From Hirsutella rhossiliensis (taxonomy: Eukaryota > Ascomycota > Sordariomycetes > Hypocreales > Ophiocordycipitaceae), in contig NW_025408673.1 in NCBI RefSeq assembly GCF_020360975.1, forward strand, positions 868,001 to 932,000: a stretch of DNA of 64,000 nt, in the 5' to 3' direction. Shown here piece after piece: positions 1-10,000 of this stretch. Each line of letters begins with the position of its first letter. Positions within the stretch are counted from its first letter, which is position 1. A model generated the notes under the pieces. It did not search any database. It was not told the origin of the DNA and worked only from the letters and a program-made list of their open reading frames with translations. The position numbers and the translations under genes were made by a program.

Positions 1-542
1 GCCTTGTCGTCCTTGCCCGGGCCCTTGGACGCCGCCTCAAACAGCTCCTTGACGCCCGGCAGCTCCTTGGCCCGGCCAAAGTAGCGGTAGCCCTTGCCGC
101 CGCCGGGCACCTCCCTGCCCTGCTCATCGTAGACCCTGGCGCCGCCGCGCATGTAGTTTGGCCCGCCGAGGTTGCGCACCTGCACCTCCCACATGTGCTT
201 CTCGCGCATGAGCTTGTTGATCTCGTCGTTGAGGTCGCGGATCTGGTAGTCGCTCAGGATGGGCTCCTGGATGCGCGACACCTTGCGCGAGATTTCCCGC
301 AGCACCTGGCCGCGCCATTTCTCGCACGCGGGGATCGAGTCCACCTCGGTGATAAGCTTGGGGCGGCGCGTGCGGCCGGCGTCGATGATGCCCAAGTCTG
401 CAGCCTGTGCCTCGCGGAAGCGAAACAGCATCGACTGGGCCTTCTCCGAGTTACGAGCCTATTTACATGCGGACCAGGGTGAGCATGGGAAGGGTCTACG
501 GGGATGTAGAGGCATGTGCAGGGCGGGGAGAGTACGCACCAT
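1..542 (-). CDS. ISY1: Pre-mRNA-splicing factor ISY1, 5' part (runs off window)
   Basis: ISY1 is a component of the NineTeen/Prp19-associated complex that acts in the nucleus at the first catalytic step of splicing. The translation of 458..1 is the strongly conserved N-terminal half of the family: it reads ARNSEKAQSMLFRFREAQA, followed by motifs such as CEKWRGQVLREISRKV, SDYQIRDLNDEIN and REKHMWEVQVRNLGGPNY. The codon before Ala2 is not adjacent; an ATG at 542-540 is followed at once by a GTGCGT donor, and the acceptor AAATAG ends at 459. The first exon's coding part is therefore just the start codon, the intron is 81 bp (539-459), and the product starts MARN as in homologues. About 153 residues are visible; the C-terminal part lies outside the window. 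The gene is transcribed away from the window interior, with its promoter within 543 to about 1.2 kb. Identification is from recognised family sequence and is secure. Confidence 0.93.
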
Positions 543-1270
543 CTTGGAGGCCGCGGCGGGACAGGTTGCCTTGGGCACTGCACAGAGTCTGTGTCCTGGC
601 GCTGCAGGTGCGTAGAGTCTTTCCCTGGTGGCTGCTGGTGTGTAAAGTCGCGTGCCGCTGAACAGCTGCTCGGCCAGCCAGCCGGCAAGCAGATTGGCGG
701 GCGTGGGGGGTTGGTGCAGCGTGTGTCGAGACGGCCTCGTGCCCGCTGTTGCAGTCGATGAAGTCTGCCAGCCAGCCAGCCAGCCAGCCTCGTGACAGGC
801 GGCTGAATAAAGCTTCGCTACCTACGTACCTAGGTACCGTACTGTAGCTAGGTACGTAGGTACCTACCTAGCCAGGCACCGAGAAATAACTGGGCCGCCC
901 ATCTCCCGCAAAACTTGGCAGCCGTCAGCCTTACATGTGCCCCACTTTACTGATCTGATCTGTACAGCTGCAGACTTGGCTTCGTGATTCAGTCAACCTC
1001 TCCTCAACACCACGGCCGTTCGCACCTCAATAGCTATTCAGCCCCCCACCCGGTGACGCGCTTCATCTCAATTCTGCCGCCGCTGCCCGCCCAGGCGACC
1101 CAATCACGGTCCATTGCCTCTGTCAATCACGCCTGCGCCCGCACATGATTGGCGGCAGCCGGCGGCCGAATTGCTCTGCGCTCACCTCGCTCGAGTGAGT
1201 GACGCAATTGAAGCCTCGATGCCTGAGGCGATGCGGGTGATTGCGAGGCTGCCTGAGGCATTGCGAGCTC
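543..1270. promoter_or_regulatory. Intergenic region upstream of ISY1
   Basis: No convincing gene. It holds the ISY1 promoter side, a short CAGC microsatellite around 767-790, and the inverted repeat annotated separately at 819-862. Open frames here on either strand are short and overlap each other in all frames, as expected of GC-rich noncoding DNA. Confidence 0.5.
819..862. repeat. Inverted repeat (hairpin/cruciform), 15-bp arms
   Basis: Arms TACCTACGTACCTAG (819-833) and CTAGGTACGTAGGTA (848-862) are exact reverse complements with a 14-bp loop that itself contains GGTACC. The sequence is built of TACCTAGGTA-type steps, and the same steps continue just after the right arm. Role unknown. 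Confidence 0.8.
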
Positions 1271-1281
1271 TGGTTCACGCC

Positions 1282-1442
1282 TATAAATACCACTTCTGGC
1301 CCCCAACTTCTTCCTTTCTTCTCTTCTTCATCGACATCATCACCAACATCCAAAGGTAACAGTCACAACAACCTTTCATCCTTCCCTTCCTGCCCTGCCC
1401 CACTCTTCTCTCTTCACTTGTTTACACAGCTGACACTTGCAG
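1282..1442 (+). promoter_or_regulatory. Candidate promoter, leader and 5' intron of an unidentified transcript
   Basis: A TATAAAT box (1282-1288) is followed by a pyrimidine-rich initiator stretch and then by a textbook fungal intron: donor GTAACA at 1356, branch site GCTGAC at 1429-1434, acceptor TTGCAG ending at 1442 (87 bp). Joining the exons gives no ATG-initiated frame downstream of the TATA box. A frame starting further upstream at 1114 would stay open through the splice to about 1662, but it would place the TATA box inside the coding region. I read this as a 5' leader or noncoding transcript and do not name a product. Confidence 0.35.
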
Positions 1443-1470
1443 GTCACCGCCACCTTTTGGTCCGACAACC

Positions 1471-1590
1471 TCGACGACCCTCCTCCACCGACGCCGCTCG
1501 ACGACCACTCCCCTCCACCGACGCCGCTCGACGACCACTTCCCTCCACCGACGCCGCTCGACGACCACCCTCCTCCACCGATCCCTCTCG
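1471..1590 (+). repeat. Tandem repeat, four 30-bp units
   Basis: Four contiguous 30-bp units begin at 1471, 1501, 1531 and 1561; the middle copies differ by one base and the last is more diverged. As 30 is divisible by three, all frames stay open; one plus-strand frame reads as a decapeptide repeat of the form PPPTPLDDH with an added Pro/Ser/Phe. It sits directly after the intron acceptor at 1442, so it would be in the second exon of the candidate transcript. Confidence 0.85.
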
Positions 1591-1639
1591 ACGACCATCG
1601 ACAATTCGGACCGGGACCTAAGGGGTGACGACCGGATGT

Positions 1640-2535
1640 CCTCACATGCCCACTACCATTAACCCGAAGTGATGATAAAACTCTGAAAGAGGGAGACAGA
1701 TCCCAGGTTCACCCGGGGGCCTGCTCTGTCAGGCTTCGGCCATGACCAAGAGAACAGATATCTGATCGGACAATTTTCCCCCTTTCCTTTTGTCTCTCCC
1801 ACCCCTTCCTCCACCACCCCAAGTCCTGATTTCCTTCAGTCCTGGTTTTGCTTTTCAGTGTCTTTGCATCTCTGCCGCTTTCCTTTCTCCATGCTCACGC
1901 AGCCGCAATGAATGACAAAATTTTGTACACATGCCTGATGAGGGTGACTATGGCCTTTGCATGACGGAACTCCATGTAGTTTTCAATCTGAGCAGGCTGA
2001 GCTTGGCGGTTGGGGGGCAGCGGCTGTGGCGGGGAGACTCGTCTGATTTGGAGAAGTGGAAGCCGATGACACGGGGAGGATAACTTGGGGGGAGGTGGAG
2101 TGTGAGGGGGGAAGAGAGAATTGGGACGGGGGATACAGCTGATGGACCCGGTGATGACCAAGGTCCAAAAAGCCAAATTTGCAGGCAGCAGCAGACCTTT
2201 GTCGTCCGCGAGTTGTCAGTGAGAACACAAGAGAGCTAATCTGAGGGTCCATCATTCTTTCTCAATTCATTCTTGTGCCTGTGCTTGTGCCTGTCTTTTC
2301 CTGTCTGGCCTGTCTCGTCTATAGTCTCTTCATTCTGCTGTCTACAAGAAAACTGTTTCTGCAGTCCCATGGCGAGAGGAAGCGGGACGGAGACAGTCAC
2401 GACCGGGCGTAGAATCCTGTGCTTTGTGTTTCTCATGCTCCGCGCACGGGTGCTTCTTCGGTACTGTTGCTCTAGTTTCCAACGCACCCCCAACGCTTCG
2501 GCGCAAGGTCTGTAGTGGCCCCCTTGCTGTACCGG
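1640..2535. other. Intergenic, pyrimidine/purine-skewed DNA, no gene seen
   Basis: The stretch contains a long C/T-rich tract around 1771-1895, G-rich tracts around 2010-2130 and further C/T runs at 2255-2340. Short overlapping open frames occur on both strands but none has a recognisable domain, signal peptide or consistent codon bias. Confidence 0.5.
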
Positions 2536-3030
2536 AAGGGGAGAGGGAGAAAGAGAAGCGAAAAGGGATCCCTCTGATCCAGCAGCAGCATCATGCCCTC
2601 CTGCATCTCGAGTGCTCCACGCAACACCCATTTCTGGCCGCGGTGTCTCGGTGTTTTCAAAGATACGCGCCACCAGCTCTCAAGCTGCAACGGCTAGTAA
2701 TCTATATGGAAGACGAGAGAGAGACAAGGGGAGAGGGGGAGAGAAGAATCACCAGCGCAAGCAACGGCATCGTGCCCTCCATTCCCATGTTTCTGGCGCC
2801 ATGCCCTTCTCTGATCGTGGGGTCGGTGTTTTCAAACAAGCACTTAAGCTCTCCAGAAACATGTACGGGAAGCCAATATCAACGGCGAGAGGTAGATAAA
2901 GAGAGCTGCCGGCCAGAGAGCAGCGTTGTGCCCTTGGCTTCCCGCGTGTCCCACGCAACGCTCTTTTCTGTGTTTGGTGTTGGTGTTTTCAAGCAAGCAC
3001 CCCGATTCTGTAACCCAAGGTCAAGAAAAA
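2536..3030. repeat. Degenerate tandem repeat, three units of ~157-175 bp
   Basis: Three diverged units each start with a GAGAG-rich purine tract, continue with a CATCRTGCCCTCC-like block and a TTTCTG block, and reach the shared core GTGTTTTCAA (2651-2660, 2826-2835, 2983-2992), followed by AAGCAC/GATACG and a CTCTC-like end. Spacing of the cores is 175 and 157 bp. A 257-codon open frame (2424-3197) crosses the array but has no domain and simply follows the repeat; I do not call it a gene. Confidence 0.65.
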
Positions 3031-3274
3031 AACCCATTCAAGCCACTACGAGGGGGAGGGAGACATTGCGAAGAGAGAGAGGAAGGGCCAGGGAAGGGCG
3101 AGGAAAGAGAAATAGAAAAGATGTCGTTGCGAAAGCGTCTCTATTTCATCCGTTCATCGCCATGTTCCTGCTGCCTCTAGTCTTTTTTTACACGTAGCAA
3201 CGGATTCCCATGCCTTGCCCGTGCTACCGCCAGCCATCATACACACAAGCACGCACAAAAAAACGCACACGTCC

Positions 3275-4827
3275 TCAGGCCTTCTTGCCTCCCTTGGCGG
3301 CCGGCTTGCTGTACATCCAGATGGCGCAAAATCCCACAAACCCCGACACCGTGGCCGCAATGCCCGAAAGCCAGGGCCAGGCGCCCGAGATGACGAAGCT
3401 GCGCGGCCACTCGTCGTGCGCCATGTGCCGCACGCTCACAGTGCGCTTCTCCTCGACGTGCGTGACCAGGGGCCTCTTGTAGTCGACCATGAAGTTGAAG
3501 ATGCCGTGCTGGTCGGGCAGCGTAAAGTCCTGGCCAAAGACGGTCGCCGTCTCCGTCACCAGCGTCGGCACCAGGTCGAGTCGGTGGAAGGGGGACAGCA
3601 TGGAGAACTCGAGCTGGATCCTGTCGCCCCCAGGCAGGGCGAAGGGGATCCACTTGTCCCACGAGTACTCAGAGATGGAGATGCTGTAGGACTGCGGGCA
3701 GGGTCAGCGGCAGTGAGGGTGAAAAGGGGAAATCTAAAGTGCCAACTCACCACATCATTCTTGACGCGGTAGATGGTGGGGTTGGTCTCGTTGTGCCCCC
3801 GCAGGCGGTGCTCAATCGAGTTGACGCGCAAGACGCCCGTCTCTTGAAAGGCCCAGCCTGTCAGGCGCTTGGCAAACTCGCGGTTCGCGGCCTTGCTCTT
3901 TGTGGCGCCGACGCGCGCAACCTTGGCATCCATCCACGCGTCCTGCAGCATCTCGGCCGAGCCCAGGATGGCAACGCGGGCCGAGTTTTGCGACTGCACG
4001 GCCGAGGCGAGATGGAGCTGCTGGCCGGCGGCGAAGAGCTCGTCCGGGTCGACGGCCGCAAAGTGCTCCTTGGGGTTGTAGGAGTAGGCGGTCGAGGGGG
4101 CGCGCAGCAGGGGCGTCAGCAGTTTGCTCTGGCCCAGGATGTGGCCGGATGCGCGGGGCAGGGCCAAGACAGCGCCGGGCATGGCGAAGAAGCCTTTGAC
4201 AGCCGGGCGCAGGGTGGTCGGGGCGTCGAGGACGAGCACGTCATGGGCCTCGGCAGCGGACTCGGTGTCGTAGTTGAAGTGGTCAACGACGGTACCGGTG
4301 CGCTCGGCGGGCAGGAACACGTCGAGCTCGGAGAGCAGCTGAGTGATGGAGGTGGAGGCGGGCGTCGTCGACGACATGGCCACGAGGATGTTGCCGCCGG
4401 CCTTGACAAAGTTGAGGAGATGGCCGGGCGTCAGGTTGGGTCCGAGACCTAGGAGGAAGTCAGCGCTGGGGCCTCGTTCAAGGGGGAGAGAGGGCTTCTT
4501 ACCCTTGACCTTTGTGGGAAAGAAGATGAGGTGGTCGTAGTTGCGTTCTCCCACATGGAACAGCTGCAGCCCCTCGCTGCGAGGCGTCTCATATGAGAGG
4601 GCGAAGCCTCGCGCTGCGGATGGGATGCCAATTAGCGACAATCCAGATCATCATGCCAAGGCCATCAAGCAGGCCAAGCGCTCACTCTTGAGGTCGCCGA
4701 GGAACTGCGAGTAGGCATCCCGGTCGGCGACGTTGTCCAGCACAGCCAGCAAGCGATTGCCCGCGGTGCTCAGCGCCGCCGCCGCTGCCGCAAAGAGCAG
4801 TACAACCAGGCTGATGAACGACCGCAT
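3275..4827 (-). CDS. WBP1: Oligosaccharyltransferase subunit WBP1/OST48
   Basis: WBP1 (OST48/DDOST family) is a non-catalytic subunit of the ER-membrane oligosaccharyltransferase that N-glycosylates nascent proteins. I join four exons: 4827-4686, 4613-4503, 4448-3751 and 3691-3275, separated by introns of 72, 54 and 59 bp with GTGAGC, GTAAGA and GTGAGT donors and CAG/TAG acceptors; all joins keep frame and give 455 aa, normal for the family. An N-terminal signal peptide (about 1-18) is followed by RLLAVLDNVADRDAYSQF and by the FFPTKVKGLGPNLTP segment created by the second splice. The luminal domain ends in a hydrophobic helix (WLSGIAATVSGFVGFCAIWMY) and a short basic tail ending GKKA, resembling an ER dilysine signal. 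Likely essential housekeeping; no damage seen. Confidence 0.93.
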
Positions 4828-4829
4828 CG

Positions 4830-5264
4830 TGGAGCTCCGTACGCGGTTATCTCGGAGAGAGGCGCGGTTGTCGATGGGAGATGGCGTGGGACGTTGACGC
4901 CAGCTTCAGCAGAGAGAGGGAGGGAGAGAGTGGGAGAGCTTGAGGTCACCGATTCGGGCTACGTAGCCTCGCGCGAGGTGGTGGGCACGTACTCGTACTG
5001 TATCCGTACTGTAGGCAGGTACGCCGCTGAAGCTGAGTCAGCAAGAGCGGAGAGCCGGGTGTACGGGTATTGGGCATAGGGTAAGTTGGCTGCAACTGGG
5101 CAGCTCGATTGAGCACCCATAGAGCTGTCAATGACGCTAGCTATAACTAGGTAGTTTAGTGTTTCGTCTACTTTGTGAGTATTGACGAAAATCTAAACTC
5201 CATATCTTCGCCCGCCACCCCAACTTCATCCCCTCTTGTAGGCTCCTGAAAAGCCCTTTCAAGC
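4830..5264. promoter_or_regulatory. WBP1 promoter and downstream end of the next gene
   Basis: 435 bp between the WBP1 start and the stop of the ART-like gene. It contains a GAGAG-rich purine run (4905-4940), repeated GTACTCGTACTGTATCCGTACTG steps near 4988-5012, and no open frame worth calling. Confidence 0.5.
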
Positions 5265-7007
5265 TCATCGAAAATCGATATTCTGCCTGATCAACGTCTC
5301 AATCGGGAAAATCTGGTTGACAATCCACCCAAACGGCGTATAAGACCAGAAGCTATTCGCCGTCGCCGCAACGCCCTGCACCACGGGCGCCTGGTTGGCC
5401 GCCTCCTTCATCAGGCTCTCGTTGATCAGCCCCATTGGCGTAAAAGACCAGGCCTTGACCACCGGGTGAATGTCCCGGTTGGCAATCTCCATCTTCTCCT
5501 CGGCCGTCTGGGCCTTGCTGATCTCTCGAGCCACCGCCGGCAGGTTCTTGATGGCCTCTTCCCAGAACCCGGGCGGCGTCGCCAGCCGCGCCGACTGGAA
5601 AACGTCCGTGACAATGTTCAAGAGCGTCTCGGCCGCCGATCCCCATGAGCTGAAGTCTGTGTACCGCGTCTCCACCGCCTGCGAGAGGGCGCGCTTAAAG
5701 GCCAGCTCGTAGTCTTGCACCGAGATGCCGCCCTCCTTGATGGCCTCGATGAGCGGCTTGAACGCCTCAGGGCTGCTCTCCGAGATCCATAGCAAGAACC
5801 GGTTCTGGCTGATTTTGTTGCTAATCGTCTTGCCCTTGCCCGTCTTTTTCTTCCCGCCGTGCTCGTCTTCCTTTGCGCCTGGCTCGCCTTCTTTCTTCTT
5901 CCCCCGTTCCTCGTCCTCGACTCCGGCATCGGCCCCGGCATCGGGATTCCGAGTCAGTTCGCATAGTTCCCTCTTCTTACCCGAGCACGGAAGCTTCTTA
6001 AACCCATAGCTTCCGTTCGCCTTCCATTGGGGCTTTGCTTTGGGGTCCTTGCTGTCGAGCTCGTAGGCCCCGGAGATGGCCGAGGGAGGGATGGCACCAG
6101 CCACTGCAAACTCCCGGTTCCCCCGAACCGCCCCGTCTTTGGAGAAAACTTCCGGGAGATAGTACCCGTTCGGCACGTTATTCGGGGCAACGAGGTAGAG
6201 ATAGCCCTTTTCCTTCTTTTCCCCGGTTCGACCAAATGCATAGGGCCTGGCCGAGGCGCTGGATCGCGACAGTGAGACGTAGCCCGAGCCCCCGCTCAAG
6301 CTCAGATGGCGCTGCAGGTCCATGTCTCTGCCCTGTGGCTGGAAGCCCGACTTGAATACCTCGTCAGGGGCCCGGGAGTCGCCGCGGAAGAAGACTCCAG
6401 ACTCGGTAGTGCCCTTGTCTTTCTTGGTGGCGGCCTTTGAGGCGGGTATATCTTCGCGCTGACCATCTGGTTTGCCACGACGTCGGAGACGGTTCTCAGG
6501 CGCAGAAGAGCCAACGGCGCCCCGTGCCTCGAGAGCGGGTGAGTTGATGACACTTGAGGTCTCAGGAGCGGATGAGCTGACGGCAGTTGGAGTCTCCAGG
6601 GCCGATGAGTTGGGTGCATCCGGGTCGCCAACGAGCTCAAGAACGTTCAGGCCAATGGTATCTGGGACTATATCAAGAGTGCCGTCCCTGTCTCTCTCAA
6701 GGGCAATTTCCCCGCTCGCCCTCAAGACCAGAGGTGGCACAGCTGTCTTGTTGTCCGGAATGGGAGGCAGTTCAATGGGTACCACCGATTTTTCTTCTGG
6801 GACTTCGGTTGCAGTTTTTTCGATGGGTGCACCGGATGTTTCTTTTCCAGCGCCTGGTGGTACAGAAGCTTCATTCTGCGCGATAGGGGGCTGCTCAGAC
6901 GGAGCAGGTGGTTGCTCGACGGTTGCGCTTTGAATGTCTTGTTGAATATTCAGAGTTGCCGCAAAGGAAAAGCCCGTGAATAAGGCTAATACCTTGGGAA
7001 GCTTCAT
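5265..7007 (-). CDS. Secreted heat-labile-enterotoxin-A-like ADP-ribosyltransferase
   Basis: Single-exon gene, 580 aa from the ATG at 7007. An in-frame TTG lies 60 bp upstream, but the ATG start gives a clean signal peptide (MKLPKVLALFTGFSFAA). Residues ~20-175 are a Pro/Ser/Ala-rich linker with SALE/SAPE-type repeats ending in LRRRG, a possible Kex2-type cleavage site. The ART domain (about 200-345) shows the family order: FFRGDSRAPDEVF (Arg of region 1, ~208), GYVSLSRSSASA in place of the S-T-S strand (~242-253), and GNREFAVAGAIPPSAISG (~296-313). The second Glu of the usual E-x-E pair is present (~E299); the first position is Asn. A Lys/Glu-rich stretch (~355-400) and a helical C-terminal region of ~180 aa follow. 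Such proteins are secreted toxin-like effectors in entomopathogenic and plant-associated fungi; target and activity are unknown. No disabling lesion seen. Confidence 0.85.
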   Translation of the reverse strand: MKLPKVLALFTGFSFAATLNIQQDIQSATVEQPPAPSEQPPIAQNEASVPPGAGKETSGAPIEKTATEVPEEKSVVPIELPPIPDNKTAVPPLVLRASGEIALERDRDGTLDIVPDTIGLNVLELVGDPDAPNSSALETPTAVSSSAPETSSVINSPALEARGAVGSSAPENRLRRRGKPDGQREDIPASKAATKKDKGTTESGVFFRGDSRAPDEVFKSGFQPQGRDMDLQRHLSLSGGSGYVSLSRSSASARPYAFGRTGEKKEKGYLYLVAPNNVPNGYYLPEVFSKDGAVRGNREFAVAGAIPPSAISGAYELDSKDPKAKPQWKANGSYGFKKLPCSGKKRELCELTRNPDAGADAGVEDEERGKKKEGEPGAKEDEHGGKKKTGKGKTISNKISQNRFLLWISESSPEAFKPLIEAIKEGGISVQDYELAFKRALSQAVETRYTDFSSWGSAAETLLNIVTDVFQSARLATPPGFWEEAIKNLPAVAREISKAQTAEEKMEIANRDIHPVVKAWSFTPMGLINESLMKEAANQAPVVQGVAATANSFWSYTPFGWIVNQIFPIETLIRQNIDFR

Positions 7008-7009
7008 GG

Positions 7010-10000
7010 GGCCGGGCTTTGTGATAAAAGAGAGTTGTAAAAGACCTTTTGGTCGTAGCAGGTTCAAAACGAGCGTGCAGCCAAGGACGTGCCGAAGATA
7101 TCACGACAACTAAGGGAGACCAGATGGCATATTATATCACATGTACATGATAGAATTGTACCCGGCCTCGCAACAAAGCCCTTGACTCGACCTCATGGCG
7201 GCAATTGCATCATTTAATACCAGGTTACATCGTGGCCGCGTAATCGAGCAAGCTTCAAACGACTCATATCGTCGAGACTGTTCCTTCTCTGCTTCCCAAA
7301 GAAGGCACACTGATGACCACATCATTCATGCGAGAAGACTGGCTTCTGCCGGGCTGCACAAGACGTGCTTGTCTAATACCAGAAAGGGAATGGAGGCCTT
7401 CGACACAAGTTGGACTAGATCCCGGCGAGCTCCACCATTCTGTCTCAGACAGCCCTGTAATAGCTATCAATTTTTCAGCTGGGCGGTGCATGATTGTGTT
7501 GCTAAGATTTTTCTCTAGTGTAAAGCGTTTAGTATGGCGAAACGAGGCCCCAGGTTCTGGCCAAGGCCAGGAGGCAGAATCAAGCCGCCAATGGTCGGCC
7601 CCTCCGAAACATCCCGTCTCTGCGCGCGGTTGCTGCTCTACTCGGGGGCATTGATTCTTATATTATGATTTGTTCCGTTCGTAATGAATGTGCTGTAAGA
7701 TATCACACGCTCTTGCAAGACCCATCTTCCTATTTCAATCAAACAGCACAAGGGTTCATTTGCCACAAGAGCGGCAGAGGTTCTGATAGAAGGTCATGCA
7801 TTCCATCATCATCACCTGCGTTTCAAGCGGCAACTGGCATAGGTTTCTGTGTGGTCACTGTACCTATATAAGCCCCTCTCTTGTCCCAATAGATAGACCA
7901 AGAGATGCATTACTAAATTCACCTTTCTATGCCCCTATTTCTTCCACTGTGCTCTCAAGCCTCTATTTGAGAGTTTCCATTTGCCGATAACAGAACCTTG
8001 ATACTCTATATGACGGCCCATTTCTTCTCGCATAATTTGGGATACCGATCCGTTTCCTCTAGGACATGGGCGGGGGTCGTCGTTGACGACGGGCGGCCCT
8101 AGACCCTGGGGCTGAGCACATCACCGGATGTCGGGGCCACATAAAATCACGTAATGGCCTGAGAGGTCCTGATTATCGAGTCGCAACTTGGGGAAACGGC
8201 CTTGGACGTGGATAGAGTGTGTTTGAGAAGTCACGGGCCATGGAAGTGGCGCTGTACGCCGTCGACAGAGCGAGCGTCGCCGCCCGAAGGCTTTTCGCTC
8301 TTTGAGAAAGAGTCCGTGGAGCCTGGGCCGTGCAACAGCCTTCTAATATCGGGCATTATGGGTAGCTGATGAGAGTGTATGGGCGACTATTCGAATGCAC
8401 GAAGCGGGTTCCAAGTATCCCCAGGTCAAGAACATTAACTCCCCATGTCAAGAACATTGACCATCTTCACCCTCAACATTGGTGACTCGGTGCCTCGCAA
8501 GGTCAGCCCATTGAGCCACTGCAATGATTCAAATCACGGGAGTTCCCCATTCACTATGTAGCTTAAGTCCGAAACGTGCCGTTTAGTAACCGGATCGGGT
8601 AGAAGGTGCTGCAGCTTTCTACAATGAGGGGCAGCGGTAGGAGCAGTTGCCTCGACATAAGACGAGAAATAGAGTTTTAAACCCGACCTGTTATGTATAT
8701 CTTAAAAATGTCCTATCTTATGTTCACTTATTATTTCCAAGGTAAAGCGAGATCTCAGTAGTCCCATTCTCTACTTCCCGGCGTTATCTTATGTCCCTGG
8801 ATATGACCCACATCCCCAAGGGCAAGAATCCGTGTTTAATGCCCCTTGTGGCTAGTTGCTGCTAGTTCCGAAACAAAACCTCTTCGCCTCCCTAGACGGA
8901 GCAAATTCACAGGCCGTGCCACAGATTACAAACTTAAGGACGTCGTATTGGCCTGCCCGCTGGAGGTGGATACGATGCGTTCTGGCGATGCCGTGACACC
9001 GGCCATCTCAGCTGTCCAGCACAACGACATAGCCAACTAGCCACCACTCGACCATCCAGTGGCCACCACCTTGCCAGAGTCTAATGAAAACCCCTACAGA
9101 GCGGAAGGACGGTGCGGGCCCCTTCCGTCAGGTTGATTTTGAGGCAGAGCATGTAGGCAATGCTCACGAGCAAGAGACCGTGGGCGGCTAGCTGCTGCGT
9201 CCGGTGCGGGCGAATGGCTCTGCGCGAAAGCGTTTTGTGATCTCCATCATGGATCATAAGAGCTCCACATAGAGTCTCGTCATAAGTAAGCGGCACACTG
9301 GGATGACTTATTGAAGAGTTGACCAAGGAAGCGGCGTACCGATGGGTCTTGGCGATTTTGGGTCTCACCCTAGAAAGAAGACTTAGGCGTGGAACTGAAT
9401 GCCGCACGCCTCTTCATAAACCACGGGCCCGGAGCGAAAAGCACAGTATTCCGGTCCATCCTTGCCGGGCACGGCGTTCATGTACAAAAGGTGGAGCGGG
9501 TCCGAAGGCTTCAGTCTCTTGGTAAAAATAGTGAACTTCCGATTATGATACTTGTAACTCACTGACGACGGACCTAACTCTCTTGGTGCGCCTAACTGAT
9601 GAGGACGATGTCTGCTTCAGGTAGAGAAGCACCCGACCTGGCGCACCTTGCGGAGTCAGCGCTTCCATGTACGTTCGTGAATGACCTCGGGCTAGACAAT
9701 GTTACTCCCACCGCTAACTTCGGAGACTGGCAGGAATCATTCAAGTCCTTTACACGTTCCAAAGCCTCCACAGTCTGGATTAAGCTACATTGAGTTGAAT
9801 TGAATTGGCTGACATCAACTCGGTTGATAACCTGATGTTATCGGGATTCTTGCGTCAGTAACAGGCCAACTGGTTTAGAATGTACTCTATGTCTTGCATT
9901 GCAAGGCGGTGTCCTTCCACTATTTCCCCTGGCTTCAATTTTACCGGCAGCTTGCTTAGGCAGAAGAGGTGCTCAGGTAACGGCCTAAAAAAGGATTAGC

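Noticed and set aside
2424..3197. 257-codon plus-strand ORF
   Set aside because: It follows the degenerate tandem repeat, has no domain, and its start is inside a low-complexity stretch.
7195..7654. Overlapping ORFs of 107 and 113 codons
   Set aside because: No domains or splice signals; typical chance frames of promoter-side DNA.
8475..8535. A-box-like TGGCTCAATGGGCTGACC on the minus strand suggesting a tRNA
   Set aside because: No B box at the right distance and no acceptor stem.
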